Shown: one piece after another, positions 56,405 to 64,000 of the stretch
Layout: every line of letters starts with the position of its first letter
Position numbering within the stretch: the first letter of the stretch is position 1
NCBI GenBank assembly: GCA_947453885.1
Contig: CANGIF010000002.1
Location: 62,001 to 126,000, forward strand
DNA: 64,000 nucleotides
Direction of reading: 5' to 3'
Origin: Flavobacteriaceae bacterium
GTDB taxonomy: Bacteria; Bacteroidota; Bacteroidia; Flavobacteriales; Flavobacteriaceae
Translations under genes and position numbers: made by a program
Notes under the pieces: generated by a model
Databases searched by the model: none
The model's input: the letters and a program-made list of their open reading frames with translations, nothing else
Told to the model about the DNA's origin: nothing

Positions 56405-56423
56405 CCCTCCCCTTCGGGGAGGG
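56405..56423. repeat. GC-rich REP-like hairpin
   Basis: CCCTCCCCTTCGGGGAGGG forms a perfect 8-bp stem with a TTC loop. It stands out sharply in AT-rich DNA. It resembles short GC-rich hairpin repeats scattered in many Bacteroidetes genomes. It lies just upstream of the RCC1 gene and has no U-run, so it does not look like a standard terminator. Confidence 0.6.
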
Positions 56424-56514
56424 TGTCATGGCGGATAAGGTTTTGATTAAAGGGTTACTGTATTTGAAAAGTTATTTTTGATTAAAAAAAGTAGAAATCT
56501 GCGATTCAAACTTT

Positions 56515-57261
56515 TTACACCGCTGGATTTACTGGTGGTGTAGTACCGCCGTTACCGTTTCTGTGGGCTATGATGTTGGCGTAATAGCTGCGTCCGTTGT
56601 TTATGGCTTCTAATGCGGTTACAAAATAAGGACTTGGTGTGCGGCGGTTTGCCATAGTCAAACAGTATTTGGCTAGTTCTTTATAAGTAGTAAAAATGTT
56701 TTTCTTTAACAATTTGGTATTGTACACTACGGTACTCACGGTGGTGTTTGAACGGTTGTTAAAAGTAGTTTTGAACAAATTGTTGGCTGCTTCTAGTTCG
56801 TCTATTTGCTCTATCATGTTCAACAATTGTACTAACGGCAAATGCTCGGTTGATTTTAGCCCTGCAATGTAGTTGTCAATGCCTAACGATTCTGCTTCGT
56901 AATTTTCGGTTGCCAGATTTTTATAGGTATTGATTAAAGGTTTCAACTGGTTGTAGGCTTCTTTTTTAGCCACAACATCAGTATCGCGATAGTTGTTCCA
57001 TGCACCACGAACGGCGGTTATTTTTCTATCTCTTCGCACGTCGAGTTGCAACAACAACTCACTTTCGGCTTGGGCAACTACTTGTGCCAACGCGGCTAAA
57101 TAAGTAGGCAATTGTTCTTCGAGGTCGGTGTAAATTAATTTAAATTCGGGGTCGAAACCAATGGCTAGCCCTGTGCCTTCAAAATCTAAAAAAAAGCGTC
57201 TGAGGAATTGACCTGATTCTAAATTGTGTAATAATGAGGTAATAATTGGTACTAATTTCAT
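56515..57261 (-). CDS. DUF6261 family protein
   Basis: A 248-residue soluble, helix-rich protein without signal peptide or membrane segment. The N-terminus (HNLESGQFLRRFFLDF) and the body (VRRDRKITAVRGAWNNYRDTD, LIEQIDELEAANNLFKTTFNNR) fit DUF6261, a Bacteroidetes family of unknown function. The C-terminus ends in a Gly/Asn/Pro-rich tail (HRNGNGGTTPPVNPAV). Codons are visibly richer in G and C than in its neighbours, which may mean recent transfer. It sits between the RCC1 gene and the 41-bp repeat array. It has no evident role in glycan synthesis. Confidence 0.75.
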   Translation of the reverse strand: MKLVPIITSLLHNLESGQFLRRFFLDFEGTGLAIGFDPEFKLIYTDLEEQLPTYLAALAQVVAQAESELLLQLDVRRDRKITAVRGAWNNYRDTDVVAKKEAYNQLKPLINTYKNLATENYEAESLGIDNYIAGLKSTEHLPLVQLLNMIEQIDELEAANNLFKTTFNNRSNTTVSTVVYNTKLLKKNIFTTYKELAKYCLTMANRRTPSPYFVTALEAINNGRSYYANIIAHRNGNGGTTPPVNPAV

Positions 57262-57623
57262 GATACATCTATTTAATAGGTTAATAATGTCAAACGTAAG
57301 AAATTAAATAATAGGAATTGCATAAGTTTTAAAAAAAATAGTGCATTCCTTTAGCAGATTACTTTTTTATAAAAAAACCCTAATTTTTAAAAAAGCAGTT
57401 GTAAAAAAGTACCTTTTTTGTTCCTTGGAAGTTCCAAGAAGGAAAATAAGTAGTTTTCTGAGTCCTTGGAAGTTCCAAGAAGGAAAATAAGTAGTTTTCT
57501 GAGCCCTTGGAAGTTCCAAGAAGAAAAATCAAACTTGTTTTTGGCTCTTGGAGTGTGGAAGCAAGAAAAATCAAATTTTTTGTACTGCATTTTTTTGCCA
57601 TTCGACTTAAAAAAAACCTTTTT
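57262..57623. other. Intergenic region with 41-bp repeat array
   Basis: This 362-bp gap between the DUF6261 start and the end of a glycosyltransferase gene is mostly the tandem array described separately. The part before the array (57262-57422) is AT-rich and may hold the DUF6261 promoter, though no good -7/-33 pair was found. The tracked ORF 57380-57601 is not a credible gene. Confidence 0.6.
57423..57586. repeat. Four tandem 41-bp repeats with internal dyad
   Basis: Units begin at 57423, 57464, 57505 and 57546. Units 1 and 2 differ only at the last base, unit 3 diverges in its second half, and unit 4 is degenerate. Each of the first three holds CTTGGAAGTTCCAAG, a 7-bp inverted repeat around one base. 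The 41-bp period is not a multiple of three, so the array is not a protein repeat. Confidence 0.88.
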
Positions 57624-58745
57624 TTACTTTACAATTTTTGCGGTTACTTTTTGTAAGTAGTGCTCAAAAGTAAAGCTTTCGGCTACGGTTTGAATTGCTT
57701 TTGATTGGGCTTTCAAACTCGTTTCGCTGGCTTGAAGGGCTGTAAGTAGTACTGTTTCAAAAGGAATTGAAGCTTGTAGGTTCCAAACAAATCCATTAGT
57801 TGCATTTACATAATGCGGAATTGCGCCCACATTCGACACCACCGGAATAACACCATAACAAGCTGCTTCGGCAATTACTTTTGGAAAACCTTCGGATAGT
57901 GATGGCAGTACTAAAAAATGGGAAGTTGCCAGCAACGTGTGTACTTGTTCTGAGTTTAGAAATCCATGAAATTGCACTTTGTTTTTTAAATAAGCAGTTG
58001 CTTTTTCATACCTAAAACGCTGTGGGCCATCGCCAATAAAGTGGACTTTGTGGAGCAACTGCTCGGGACAATTTTGTAAGGCTTGAAGCAGCACATCCAT
58101 GCCTTTGGCTTTTTCTAATCGTCCAACAAAAACAAGTGTAAACGGCGCAGTAAAGTTTTTGGCAGCGGTAATTGTCAAGCCGTTTTGAAGGTGCTGTCCC
58201 GTTAAACACGGATTTTCAAAGGAGAGACAATGTTGGGGTTGTCCAGGCCAAGTGCCGTTTAGGGTTACATTGGTATGTTGTAAAAGTATCAAAAACTGTT
58301 TTTGAAATTTGTAGAAAAAAGGCAACGTGGCGTTGTCCCAACTGCCTGCAAACTTGTGCCACCAAACTTTTTTGGGAAACACTATTGAAAAAAGCATTGC
58401 AATAAACGCTGGATGCGAAGGCGCTCTGGTGTGAATTACGCTAGCCGTCCAAAGATGTTTGCCAATTATCCAAAACATAACGGGATAGTGTACAACTATT
58501 TTTAAAATAGCAAAAAAGCCTTTGCCTCCAATTTTTTCAAATGTCACGCATTTGATGTGCTTAGATTGTATTGCTTGCATCGTTTGGTTTGAAAGTAAAT
58601 CCATTCGATTATACCCTATCCAAATTATTTCTTGAAATTTTGGGGCAATATATTCTATTTCGGCAACAACTGGGCTAAAACCAAACCACGCGCCATTGTG
58701 AAAATACATGGCCGTATCTGAGACTATAACTAATTTTTTGTACAT
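57624..58745 (-). CDS. Glycosyltransferase family 4
   Basis: A 373-residue GT-B glycosyltransferase. The C-terminal half has FTLVFVGRLEKAKGMDVLLQAL, VHFIGDGPQRF and the donor-binding LPSLSEGFPKVIAEAACYGVIPVVSNVGAIPHYV. The N-terminal half has a hydrophobic segment (KIVVHYPVMFWIIG) that may touch the membrane. Donor and acceptor are unknown. Its start overlaps the end of the next glycosyltransferase gene by 16 bp. It is the last of the contiguous glycosyltransferase block before the repeat array. Confidence 0.9.
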   Translation of the reverse strand: MYKKLVIVSDTAMYFHNGAWFGFSPVVAEIEYIAPKFQEIIWIGYNRMDLLSNQTMQAIQSKHIKCVTFEKIGGKGFFAILKIVVHYPVMFWIIGKHLWTASVIHTRAPSHPAFIAMLFSIVFPKKVWWHKFAGSWDNATLPFFYKFQKQFLILLQHTNVTLNGTWPGQPQHCLSFENPCLTGQHLQNGLTITAAKNFTAPFTLVFVGRLEKAKGMDVLLQALQNCPEQLLHKVHFIGDGPQRFRYEKATAYLKNKVQFHGFLNSEQVHTLLATSHFLVLPSLSEGFPKVIAEAACYGVIPVVSNVGAIPHYVNATNGFVWNLQASIPFETVLLTALQASETSLKAQSKAIQTVAESFTFEHYLQKVTAKIVK

Positions 58746-59749
58746 CGGTAAATAGTCATTATTTTTTCATAATAATCTTCTTCGCCAAAATGGTAGTTGA
58801 AAATTGCTTGCATTTCAGTTGTGTCATAGTGTGTATGGGCAATTTTGTACAACCTTTCTTCCCAAGCGGATAGTTCGTAAGTAGCAATAAAAAAATCAGG
58901 ATAATGTGCTTTTATTATTCGTGCCACTTCGCCGGTATCAAATGCTAAGAAAGGCAGCCCTTGAGCTAAATATTCCATTAACACTAATGGTCCAGATTCA
59001 AATTCAGAGACATGCAAACCAATTTTGGCAGCGGCTAAAATGGGTTGTACTTTATTTTGATTTTGAGAAAATTCTATATTTTGATCACTGCCGATTTGTT
59101 GTTTTAAAAGCTTGAAATAGGTTTCGTCTTGCGTTTTTCCTACTATTTGTAACGATTGTTTTAACTGTTGCGCAAGTTGAATAGCAAACAATTGTTTTTT
59201 AGCAGGTTTTATATTGGATACCAAAATCAAATCGAATTTGGGTGGTATAATAGCATCCGCCATTGGTTCTTTAATTATAATGTTTTTCAATAAAAAACAC
59301 TTTTTTTTGGGAATAGATAAAGCTTTATGAGCCAAACGAATTAAATCTTTGCTAACCGCAACATATATTTTAGGCTTAAAAATACTGTTAAAAAAAAGAG
59401 GGAACTTTTTATTAGAAAAATGGTCCTGAAAAACAATAGTAGTTTGTAATCGTGTGAGAAGTGCAACTAATTTAATGTATCGATAAACATGTCTCGAATG
59501 GCAATGCAGTAGGTCGTGTTTTTTTAATTCACTATAACATTCATACATTTTAAAAAGGCTCCATTTGTTGTACCTTTTTAAAGCTTTAATTGGAATAGTC
59601 GGGTTTAAATACTGTGCCAATTCGCCTCCTTCAAGCAAGAATAAAACAGCCACTTTTTCGTTGTTTTTATTCAAAACTGTACACATATCAACAAAAACCT
59701 TCTCTGCTCCTCCTACATCGAGTTTGTCTATAATTTGTAGTACTTTCAT
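58730..59749 (-). CDS. Glycosyltransferase (GT4-like)
   Basis: A 339-residue GT-B-type protein from the inner ATG (MKVLQIIDKLDVGGAEKVFVDM), whose GGAEK motif is common near the N-terminus of GT4 enzymes. The C-terminal half has LILVSNIKPAKKQLFAIQLA and IGLHVSEFESGPLVLMEYLAQGLPFLAFDTGEV, with the Glu of the ExxxxE motif. Donor and acceptor are unknown. The 107-bp gap before it (to the GT2 stop) is the widest in the distal block. It contains a short ATGCATGCAT palindrome of uncertain meaning. Confidence 0.88.
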   Translation of the reverse strand: MKVLQIIDKLDVGGAEKVFVDMCTVLNKNNEKVAVLFLLEGGELAQYLNPTIPIKALKRYNKWSLFKMYECYSELKKHDLLHCHSRHVYRYIKLVALLTRLQTTIVFQDHFSNKKFPLFFNSIFKPKIYVAVSKDLIRLAHKALSIPKKKCFLLKNIIIKEPMADAIIPPKFDLILVSNIKPAKKQLFAIQLAQQLKQSLQIVGKTQDETYFKLLKQQIGSDQNIEFSQNQNKVQPILAAAKIGLHVSEFESGPLVLMEYLAQGLPFLAFDTGEVARIIKAHYPDFFIATYELSAWEERLYKIAHTHYDTTEMQAIFNYHFGEEDYYEKIMTIYRCTKN

Positions 59750-59881
59750 TTTGTATTTTTTATCTAACAGCAATTCAATTAAAACTAGTGCAACAAATGT
59801 ATTGATTAAAAGTAATTACTACCTCCTCAATTTAAAAATAGCTTTCAAAATGCATGCATACAACCATTTTAAATAAATGGA

Positions 59882-61219
59882 TTATGGCATTTCTATTTTA
59901 CTGCCTTCTTCCAATTTTTTACTAGCCAATTGCCACGATTTAACTACTTGAAACAGCACCAATGGAATGGAAAATGGAAGCAATACAAAACTAAGTAGTT
60001 TTAACAGCTTGCTTTTTTTAAATTGATACGGAATCAACGAAGGCATGACGGCATGTAGTACGTACCATTTACTCAATGTGTTGCCAAAGTACTTTCGGGT
60101 TAAATACAACACACTAGGAACAGGTCTTGGACCCAGCACTTTTTTAGGGCGCCATCCGTCCCAACTACCCATCTGTCGCAATCCGCCCTGACTCACTTTC
60201 AAATGAAGTCGTTTGGCTTTGTAATTTGAAATGTTTTTAAAGCCCGCTAAATAAGCTCTTAAACCAAATTCACCATCGCCCATTCTTTGTTTTTCAAATT
60301 GAAGATCGAAAAAACCAATTTGATTAAAAATACTTTTTTTCAACAATACATTTCCCGTATCCAGTTGGTCACTCCATCTAAAGTAGTAATAATGTTTCGG
60401 CACAACATCGCCCACTTTACTTATGGAAACACCAGAAGATACATCGGCTTTAAAATAGTCCAAGGTTTTTAAATGTTGTTCAATCCAGTCGCTTTCTACT
60501 CGTGAATCATCGTCGTACAACAAAATATAATGCCCTTTTGCTGCTTGAATGGCTTCGTTTCTAGCGCGCCAAAGTGCTTTTTCTGTTTGTTGCCAAAAAT
60601 GCAATTGCAATTTCCATCCTTTGTAAAAATCTGCCTGAAAAGCATCTGTTTGATCAACTATAATAACCTCAAAATGGGTATAGGTTTGTTGTTCTAAATC
60701 CAATAAAACATCCTTCAAATATTTGTAACGGTTCAAAGTGGGTATAACAATCGAAACTAAAGGATTCGATTGAATTAATGGACTTTCAAACGTGCTATAT
60801 CGTGCATGCTGTTGTTTGTTTACTGTAAAATCAACTCGTTTGCTCGTTCTTGATTTTACAAATGAACCGATTTCTACAAACGGATTATGTAAAGATACAA
60901 TACGAACAACTAACACATAGGTAACCCAAGCGGTATGGAAATTTTTACGCAAAAAAACATATTCATCTTGAACTGGCAGGATTTCGTTTGTCCAAATAGC
61001 AGATTCAGATTGGTTGTGTTGTAATATAACGCCTTGCTGAAATGCAGTCCAAGCAACGTCTCTTTGTTGTGCTTCTAGGCTTATGTAATTTTTATCTATA
61101 CAATAGTCAATCTCCGCTAGCTCGAGTTGATGATAGGTAGGGAAATAACAATAATCGACTTTGGGTTTCAGGTTGAAATACCAAATGGGTTTTATATATT
61201 TTAAAAAACTAAAAATCAT
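59882..61219 (-). CDS. Glycosyltransferase family 2
   Basis: A 445-residue protein with a GT-A domain starting near residue 150: LVSIVIPTLNRYKYLKDVLLDLEQQ, FEVIIVDQTDAF, WRARNEAIQAAKGHYILLYDDDSRVESDWIEQH (the metal-binding DDD) and GDGEFGLRAYLAGF. The N-terminal ~140 residues are an extra domain of unknown fold. A C-terminal hydrophobic segment (LLKLLSFVLLPFSIPLVLFQVV) may anchor it to the membrane. Donor and acceptor are unknown. It overlaps the exostosin-like gene by 11 bp. Confidence 0.9.
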   Translation of the reverse strand: MIFSFLKYIKPIWYFNLKPKVDYCYFPTYHQLELAEIDYCIDKNYISLEAQQRDVAWTAFQQGVILQHNQSESAIWTNEILPVQDEYVFLRKNFHTAWVTYVLVVRIVSLHNPFVEIGSFVKSRTSKRVDFTVNKQQHARYSTFESPLIQSNPLVSIVIPTLNRYKYLKDVLLDLEQQTYTHFEVIIVDQTDAFQADFYKGWKLQLHFWQQTEKALWRARNEAIQAAKGHYILLYDDDSRVESDWIEQHLKTLDYFKADVSSGVSISKVGDVVPKHYYYFRWSDQLDTGNVLLKKSIFNQIGFFDLQFEKQRMGDGEFGLRAYLAGFKNISNYKAKRLHLKVSQGGLRQMGSWDGWRPKKVLGPRPVPSVLYLTRKYFGNTLSKWYVLHAVMPSLIPYQFKKSKLLKLLSFVLLPFSIPLVLFQVVKSWQLASKKLEEGSKIEMP

Positions 61220-62273
61220 CTGCTAACCTTTTAATGATGCTAGCAATAGAAAGCGTTTCTTTCCATAACTTGCGGTTATTGATTTGCAATTGTACGAAAT
61301 CTTCAGCAGTAATTGACGCATGAAAAGCAGTAACTCGTTCGGCAATAGTTTTTCTTTCGTTCCATTCTATCCAAACAACATGCTTTTTCCAGTTTATAGT
61401 ACTTTCAAATGGCAGCATACAATCGGTGTTTACAAAAATAGGAATTTTACCCATCATCAGGGTTTCGTACAATCGAACCGAAAAATTTCCAGCTCCGCGA
61501 ACACAAAGAATGTAATCTGATTCCAAAATGTTTTGGAAATACTCTAAAGTAGATTGCGTTTCTTGTTCTTTTGTTTGAACACCAGCACGGTATTGTGATC
61601 TGTAAATAAAATTAGTTTGAAGGGTGTTGGACGATTGGTCTATAAGTTGAAGCAATTTTGCTCTATGAAAACCAGATGGAAAAAGAGGTTCCCAATCGTT
61701 CCGATTTGGTTTTTTATAAAATCTCCAAAGATTACAAAGCATAAATCTGGTAGTTTCAAAAAGCAATTTGGAAAAGTGAAGCCTAGCGTGTCCACAAAAT
61801 CCGACTATTGGCACTTCTTTTTTAGGCGAAGGTTTGCAATGTTCTTGATGAAACAACAGCGGTAATTGGTCGGTTAAAGGAATATAAAACCCTTTGTTTT
61901 GTGTGGATAATTGCGATTTGAAACCACTTGGTCGCAAATAGGTAATGGTTGCAAATTCTGGAAATGCAATCCCTAAATCGCCCACTATATAACCATACGC
62001 TTTTTTGTTGTGTTTTAAGCATTGTTTGTGTAGCGCTTCTAAATGAAACTCTTTTTTTTCCTTGTAATAAAAATTAATTGCAAAAGGAATGAGTACAATT
62101 GTTGCATTTTCAATAGTGGAAACCAGTTGAAATTGATCTGGATTTAACCCCCAACTTGTTTTTAAAGTGGCATCGTTTACCCAATTTTTTTCGTTAAAAA
62201 AGGGACGTGTTAAAATGAACAACACTTTTCTGTCTTTAACTTGAAATTCAGTATGTGCTACAAATACTTTCAT
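61209..62273 (-). CDS. Exostosin-like glycosyltransferase (GT47 type)
   Basis: A 354-residue protein. The C-terminal part has SDYILCVRGAGNFSVRLYETLMMGKIPIFVNTDCMLPFESTINWKKHVVWIEW, the pattern of the exostosin domain: a donor-binding loop, then an E-x-L-M-G-x-IP motif. Exostosins make heparan sulfate in animals, while bacterial members are glycosyltransferases of polysaccharide clusters. The N-terminal half is divergent. It lies 2 bp behind the next upstream glycosyltransferase gene and overlaps the GT2 gene, so it belongs to the same transcript. Confidence 0.82.
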   Translation of the reverse strand: MKVFVAHTEFQVKDRKVLFILTRPFFNEKNWVNDATLKTSWGLNPDQFQLVSTIENATIVLIPFAINFYYKEKKEFHLEALHKQCLKHNKKAYGYIVGDLGIAFPEFATITYLRPSGFKSQLSTQNKGFYIPLTDQLPLLFHQEHCKPSPKKEVPIVGFCGHARLHFSKLLFETTRFMLCNLWRFYKKPNRNDWEPLFPSGFHRAKLLQLIDQSSNTLQTNFIYRSQYRAGVQTKEQETQSTLEYFQNILESDYILCVRGAGNFSVRLYETLMMGKIPIFVNTDCMLPFESTINWKKHVVWIEWNERKTIAERVTAFHASITAEDFVQLQINNRKLWKETLSIASIIKRLADDF

Positions 62274-62275
62274 GC

Positions 62276-63448
62276 TTAATTAAAGAACGTTAGCCATTTT
62301 TTTTGTTGATTGATACTGTTGAAATTTGTTTGTACTCTTTCAATTGCGTTTTTAGAAATTGTGTTTTTTTGTTCTAAACTGAGAGCCAAAACATCCTTTA
62401 TTTTTTTTGCCAAAGCTACAGAATTTCCTTTCGGAACCACAAATCCAGTTATTCCATCAACAACATTTTCTGTTAAACCTTCTGCATCGCTTACAATACA
62501 TATTTTCCCCATGGCTTGAGCTTCTAAAACCGCATTACAAAAACCTTCTTGCAAACTGTATTGAATGTACAAATCAGCAGATTCGAGTTTGTTTTTCACT
62601 TCTGTTGCTGATAGCTTTCCTAAAAAAGAAACCTGATTCGTTAATTTTAATTGATTAACAGCAAATTTTAATTTTTCAAATTCTTTTCCATCACCAATAA
62701 TAGTAAAATAAAATCTTATTCCTTTTTCTTTTAGAATAAACAATGCTTCTAAAGTATATTCTAGTCCTTTTTTCCAATTTAGTCTAGCAACTGTAATTAA
62801 CTGTGGAATTTGATTAGAAGTTTTTTCGATTGATGAATTGGAAAAAAAAGAAGTATCAATCGCTGGGCATATTTTAACTATTTTATTTTCATATTTAAAT
62901 CCATTTATTAGAACTAAATTTTTTATGTCATCTGAAATCACATGAACTTTATCTACTTTTTCCCATAATAAATTATAACATTTTTTATTTTTTAACGGGT
63001 AAATTCCAATATCAAATCCTCTGAAACTAACGCCCATTTTAGCACCAATTGCTTCAGCAACATTTTCTTTTCCAATTGCTAAAGTTCCGTATCCAAAGTG
63101 AATCCAATCCAAATTATGACCATAAAAAACACTATTAACAATGCTGTTTTTAAGTTTTTTTGAAAACGAAATGTTATCTTTTGTATCTAATTGATACAAT
63201 TTACATACTGTTGGGAAATGAAAAACAATTGCTTTACTTAAACAAAATAAGGAATTTCGTATAATTTGCAATCTTGATCCTGATACCTTTGGTAATTGAA
63301 TAACTTTATATCTGCTATTAGGTATTTCTGTACCAGGATTTATAAAAAGCAGAACAGTGTGCCCCTGTTCTTGTAATCCTTTAATTTTAGTATTAAAAAA
63401 GGTTTCAGAATAAGCCGGAACGCTGGGTAAAACAATTCCTATTCTCAT
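62276..63448 (-). CDS. Glycosyltransferase family 4
   Basis: A 390-residue GT-B glycosyltransferase. The N-terminus MRIGIVLPSVPAYSETFFNTKIKGLQEQGH is typical of GT4 enzymes related to colanic acid WcaL and amylovoran synthesis. The C-terminal half has QLITVARLNWKKGLEYTLEAL, FYFTIIGDGKEFEKL and LQEGFCNAVLEAQAMGKICIVSDAEGLTENV, with the donor-binding Glu. Donor and acceptor are unknown. It shares a 4-bp ATGA overlap with the upstream glycosyltransferase gene, a strong sign of translational coupling. Confidence 0.92.
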   Translation of the reverse strand: MRIGIVLPSVPAYSETFFNTKIKGLQEQGHTVLLFINPGTEIPNSRYKVIQLPKVSGSRLQIIRNSLFCLSKAIVFHFPTVCKLYQLDTKDNISFSKKLKNSIVNSVFYGHNLDWIHFGYGTLAIGKENVAEAIGAKMGVSFRGFDIGIYPLKNKKCYNLLWEKVDKVHVISDDIKNLVLINGFKYENKIVKICPAIDTSFFSNSSIEKTSNQIPQLITVARLNWKKGLEYTLEALFILKEKGIRFYFTIIGDGKEFEKLKFAVNQLKLTNQVSFLGKLSATEVKNKLESADLYIQYSLQEGFCNAVLEAQAMGKICIVSDAEGLTENVVDGITGFVVPKGNSVALAKKIKDVLALSLEQKNTISKNAIERVQTNFNSINQQKKWLTFFN

Positions 63449-64000
63449 TGGTTAAGCACTTTATTATACAATTCTAAAATTCCTTTAACCATTTGATATT
63501 CTGAAAACTGATTACAGATTGTAGCTCTTGCGTTGTCTCTAATTATCGCTTTCTCATTGTCTGATAAAGCAATAATTGTTTCTACTTTTTGTGCCATAGC
63601 TGCTGCATCCCTACTTTTAGTAACAAATCCATTTATTCCGTCTTGAATTACTTCTGTCATTCCACCACAGTCCGATGAAAGTACGATTGAACCAAGTGCC
63701 ATAGCTTCTAAAGCTACATTAGCAATTCCTTCAGTAACACTTGGTAGTAAAAAAATTGCCGCATTTTGCATTTTCAAATTTATTGCATCAAACGACATGT
63801 ATGGATGAAAAAAAACTTCTTGTTCTAAATTCAATTGGTGGCGCAAAAAAAGTAATTCTTCCTCTTGATCTACTCCAATAATATCATATTGAAATGCAAT
63901 TCCTCGCTTTTTTAATAGCGAAGCTGCTTGTAGTCCATAACGATACCCTTTTAACCAATGTGAACGTCCTACAGAAAGCAGCATTACTTTAGAACTCGAA
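63445..64000 (-). CDS. Glycosyltransferase family 4, C-terminal part (cut by window edge)
   Basis: The frame stays open to the right edge, so the track's ATG at 63984 is an internal Met and the true start is outside. The visible 185 residues are the C-terminal half of a GT4 enzyme: LLSVGRSHWLKGYRYGLQAASLL, FQYDIIGVDQEEELLFL and LLPSVTEGIANVALEAMALGSIVLSSDCGGMTEVI. It closely resembles the downstream neighbour in layout, suggesting an old duplication. The 4-bp ATGA overlap ties it to that gene. Confidence 0.9.
   Translation of the reverse strand, partial: SSSKVMLLSVGRSHWLKGYRYGLQAASLLKKRGIAFQYDIIGVDQEEELLFLRHQLNLEQEVFFHPYMSFDAINLKMQNAAIFLLPSVTEGIANVALEAMALGSIVLSSDCGGMTEVIQDGINGFVTKSRDAAAMAQKVETIIALSDNEKAIIRDNARATICNQFSEYQMVKGILELYNKVLNQ

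Noticed and set aside
57423-57586. Possible CRISPR array
   Set aside because: The whole 41-bp unit repeats without unique spacers, and no cas gene is nearby.
57380-57601. Minus-strand ORFs of 73 and 67 residues (57380-57601 and 57387-57590) over the repeat array
   Set aside because: They are made of the 41-bp repeats read in shifting frames, with no RBS-like context or recognisable domain; the non-multiple-of-three period argues against protein coding.

Overview
The window looks like chromosomal DNA of a member of the Flavobacteriaceae, most likely Flavobacterium or a close relative. The support is its very AT-rich base composition, type IX secretion (T9SS) C-terminal sorting domains, a fused SecDF, a type III glutamine synthetase, and families typical of Bacteroidetes (DUF6095, DUF4252, DUF6261, PorV/PorQ, DUF6588). 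Several intergenic regions also carry the Bacteroidetes promoter pattern TTG-N19-21-TAnnTTTG. I saw no rRNA or tRNA gene, CRISPR array, prophage or intact insertion sequence. Most of the window reads as ordinary core genome.

Layout. 1-4.1 kb: start of a secreted leucine-rich-repeat protein, then a compact leftward operon (SAM methyltransferase, ZIP transporter, MurQ, DUF6095, small lipoprotein, TerC). 4.3-6.7 kb: rightward THUMP methyltransferase, a small membrane protein and a small two-gene ABC module whose ATPase lacks the usual H-loop histidine. 6.9-10.2 kb: a 1123-residue T9SS surface protein. 10.6-20.4 kb: housekeeping genes (hisS, lone MacB-type permease, prmC, GNAT, ribD-HAD-YigZ, metal-dependent hydrolase-menA, class V aminotransferase). 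20.6-29.5 kb: secDF, mdh, an outer-membrane DUF6588 protein overlapping gyrB, and asnB. 29.7-35.0 kb: an operon of a large TPR protein, a TonB-receptor-like barrel and a Gre-type transcription factor. 35.4-48.9 kb: an orphan ORF, cysteine synthase family, S9 peptidase, YbaB, collagen-like lipoprotein, Alx/TerC, glnN, double-OmpA protein plus yaaA, an ECF sigma/anti-sigma/DUF4252 operon, and pssA. 49.0-51.2 kb: PorV/PorQ-family barrel and DUF4105 protein.

51.2-64 kb is a leftward exopolysaccharide cluster. It has a polyisoprenyl-phosphate sugar transferase, an O-antigen ligase/polymerase-type membrane protein, five GT4-like glycosyltransferases, one GT2 and one exostosin-like glycosyltransferase. 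The genes overlap or abut, as expected of one pathway building and polymerising a lipid-linked glycan. The cluster is interrupted at 55.0-57.6 kb by a T9SS RCC1-repeat protein, a DUF6261 gene, a GC-rich hairpin and an array of four 41-bp repeats that each carry a dyad or its remnant. This insert is the least explained part of the window.

The best leads are the 41-bp repeat array with its neighbours, the ABC ATPase with a Pro in the H-loop, the TPR/barrel/Gre operon, the palindrome upstream of gyrB and a short hydrophobic upstream ORF before secDF. None is shown to be a new system from sequence alone. All family calls come from reading the protein sequences, with no database search.
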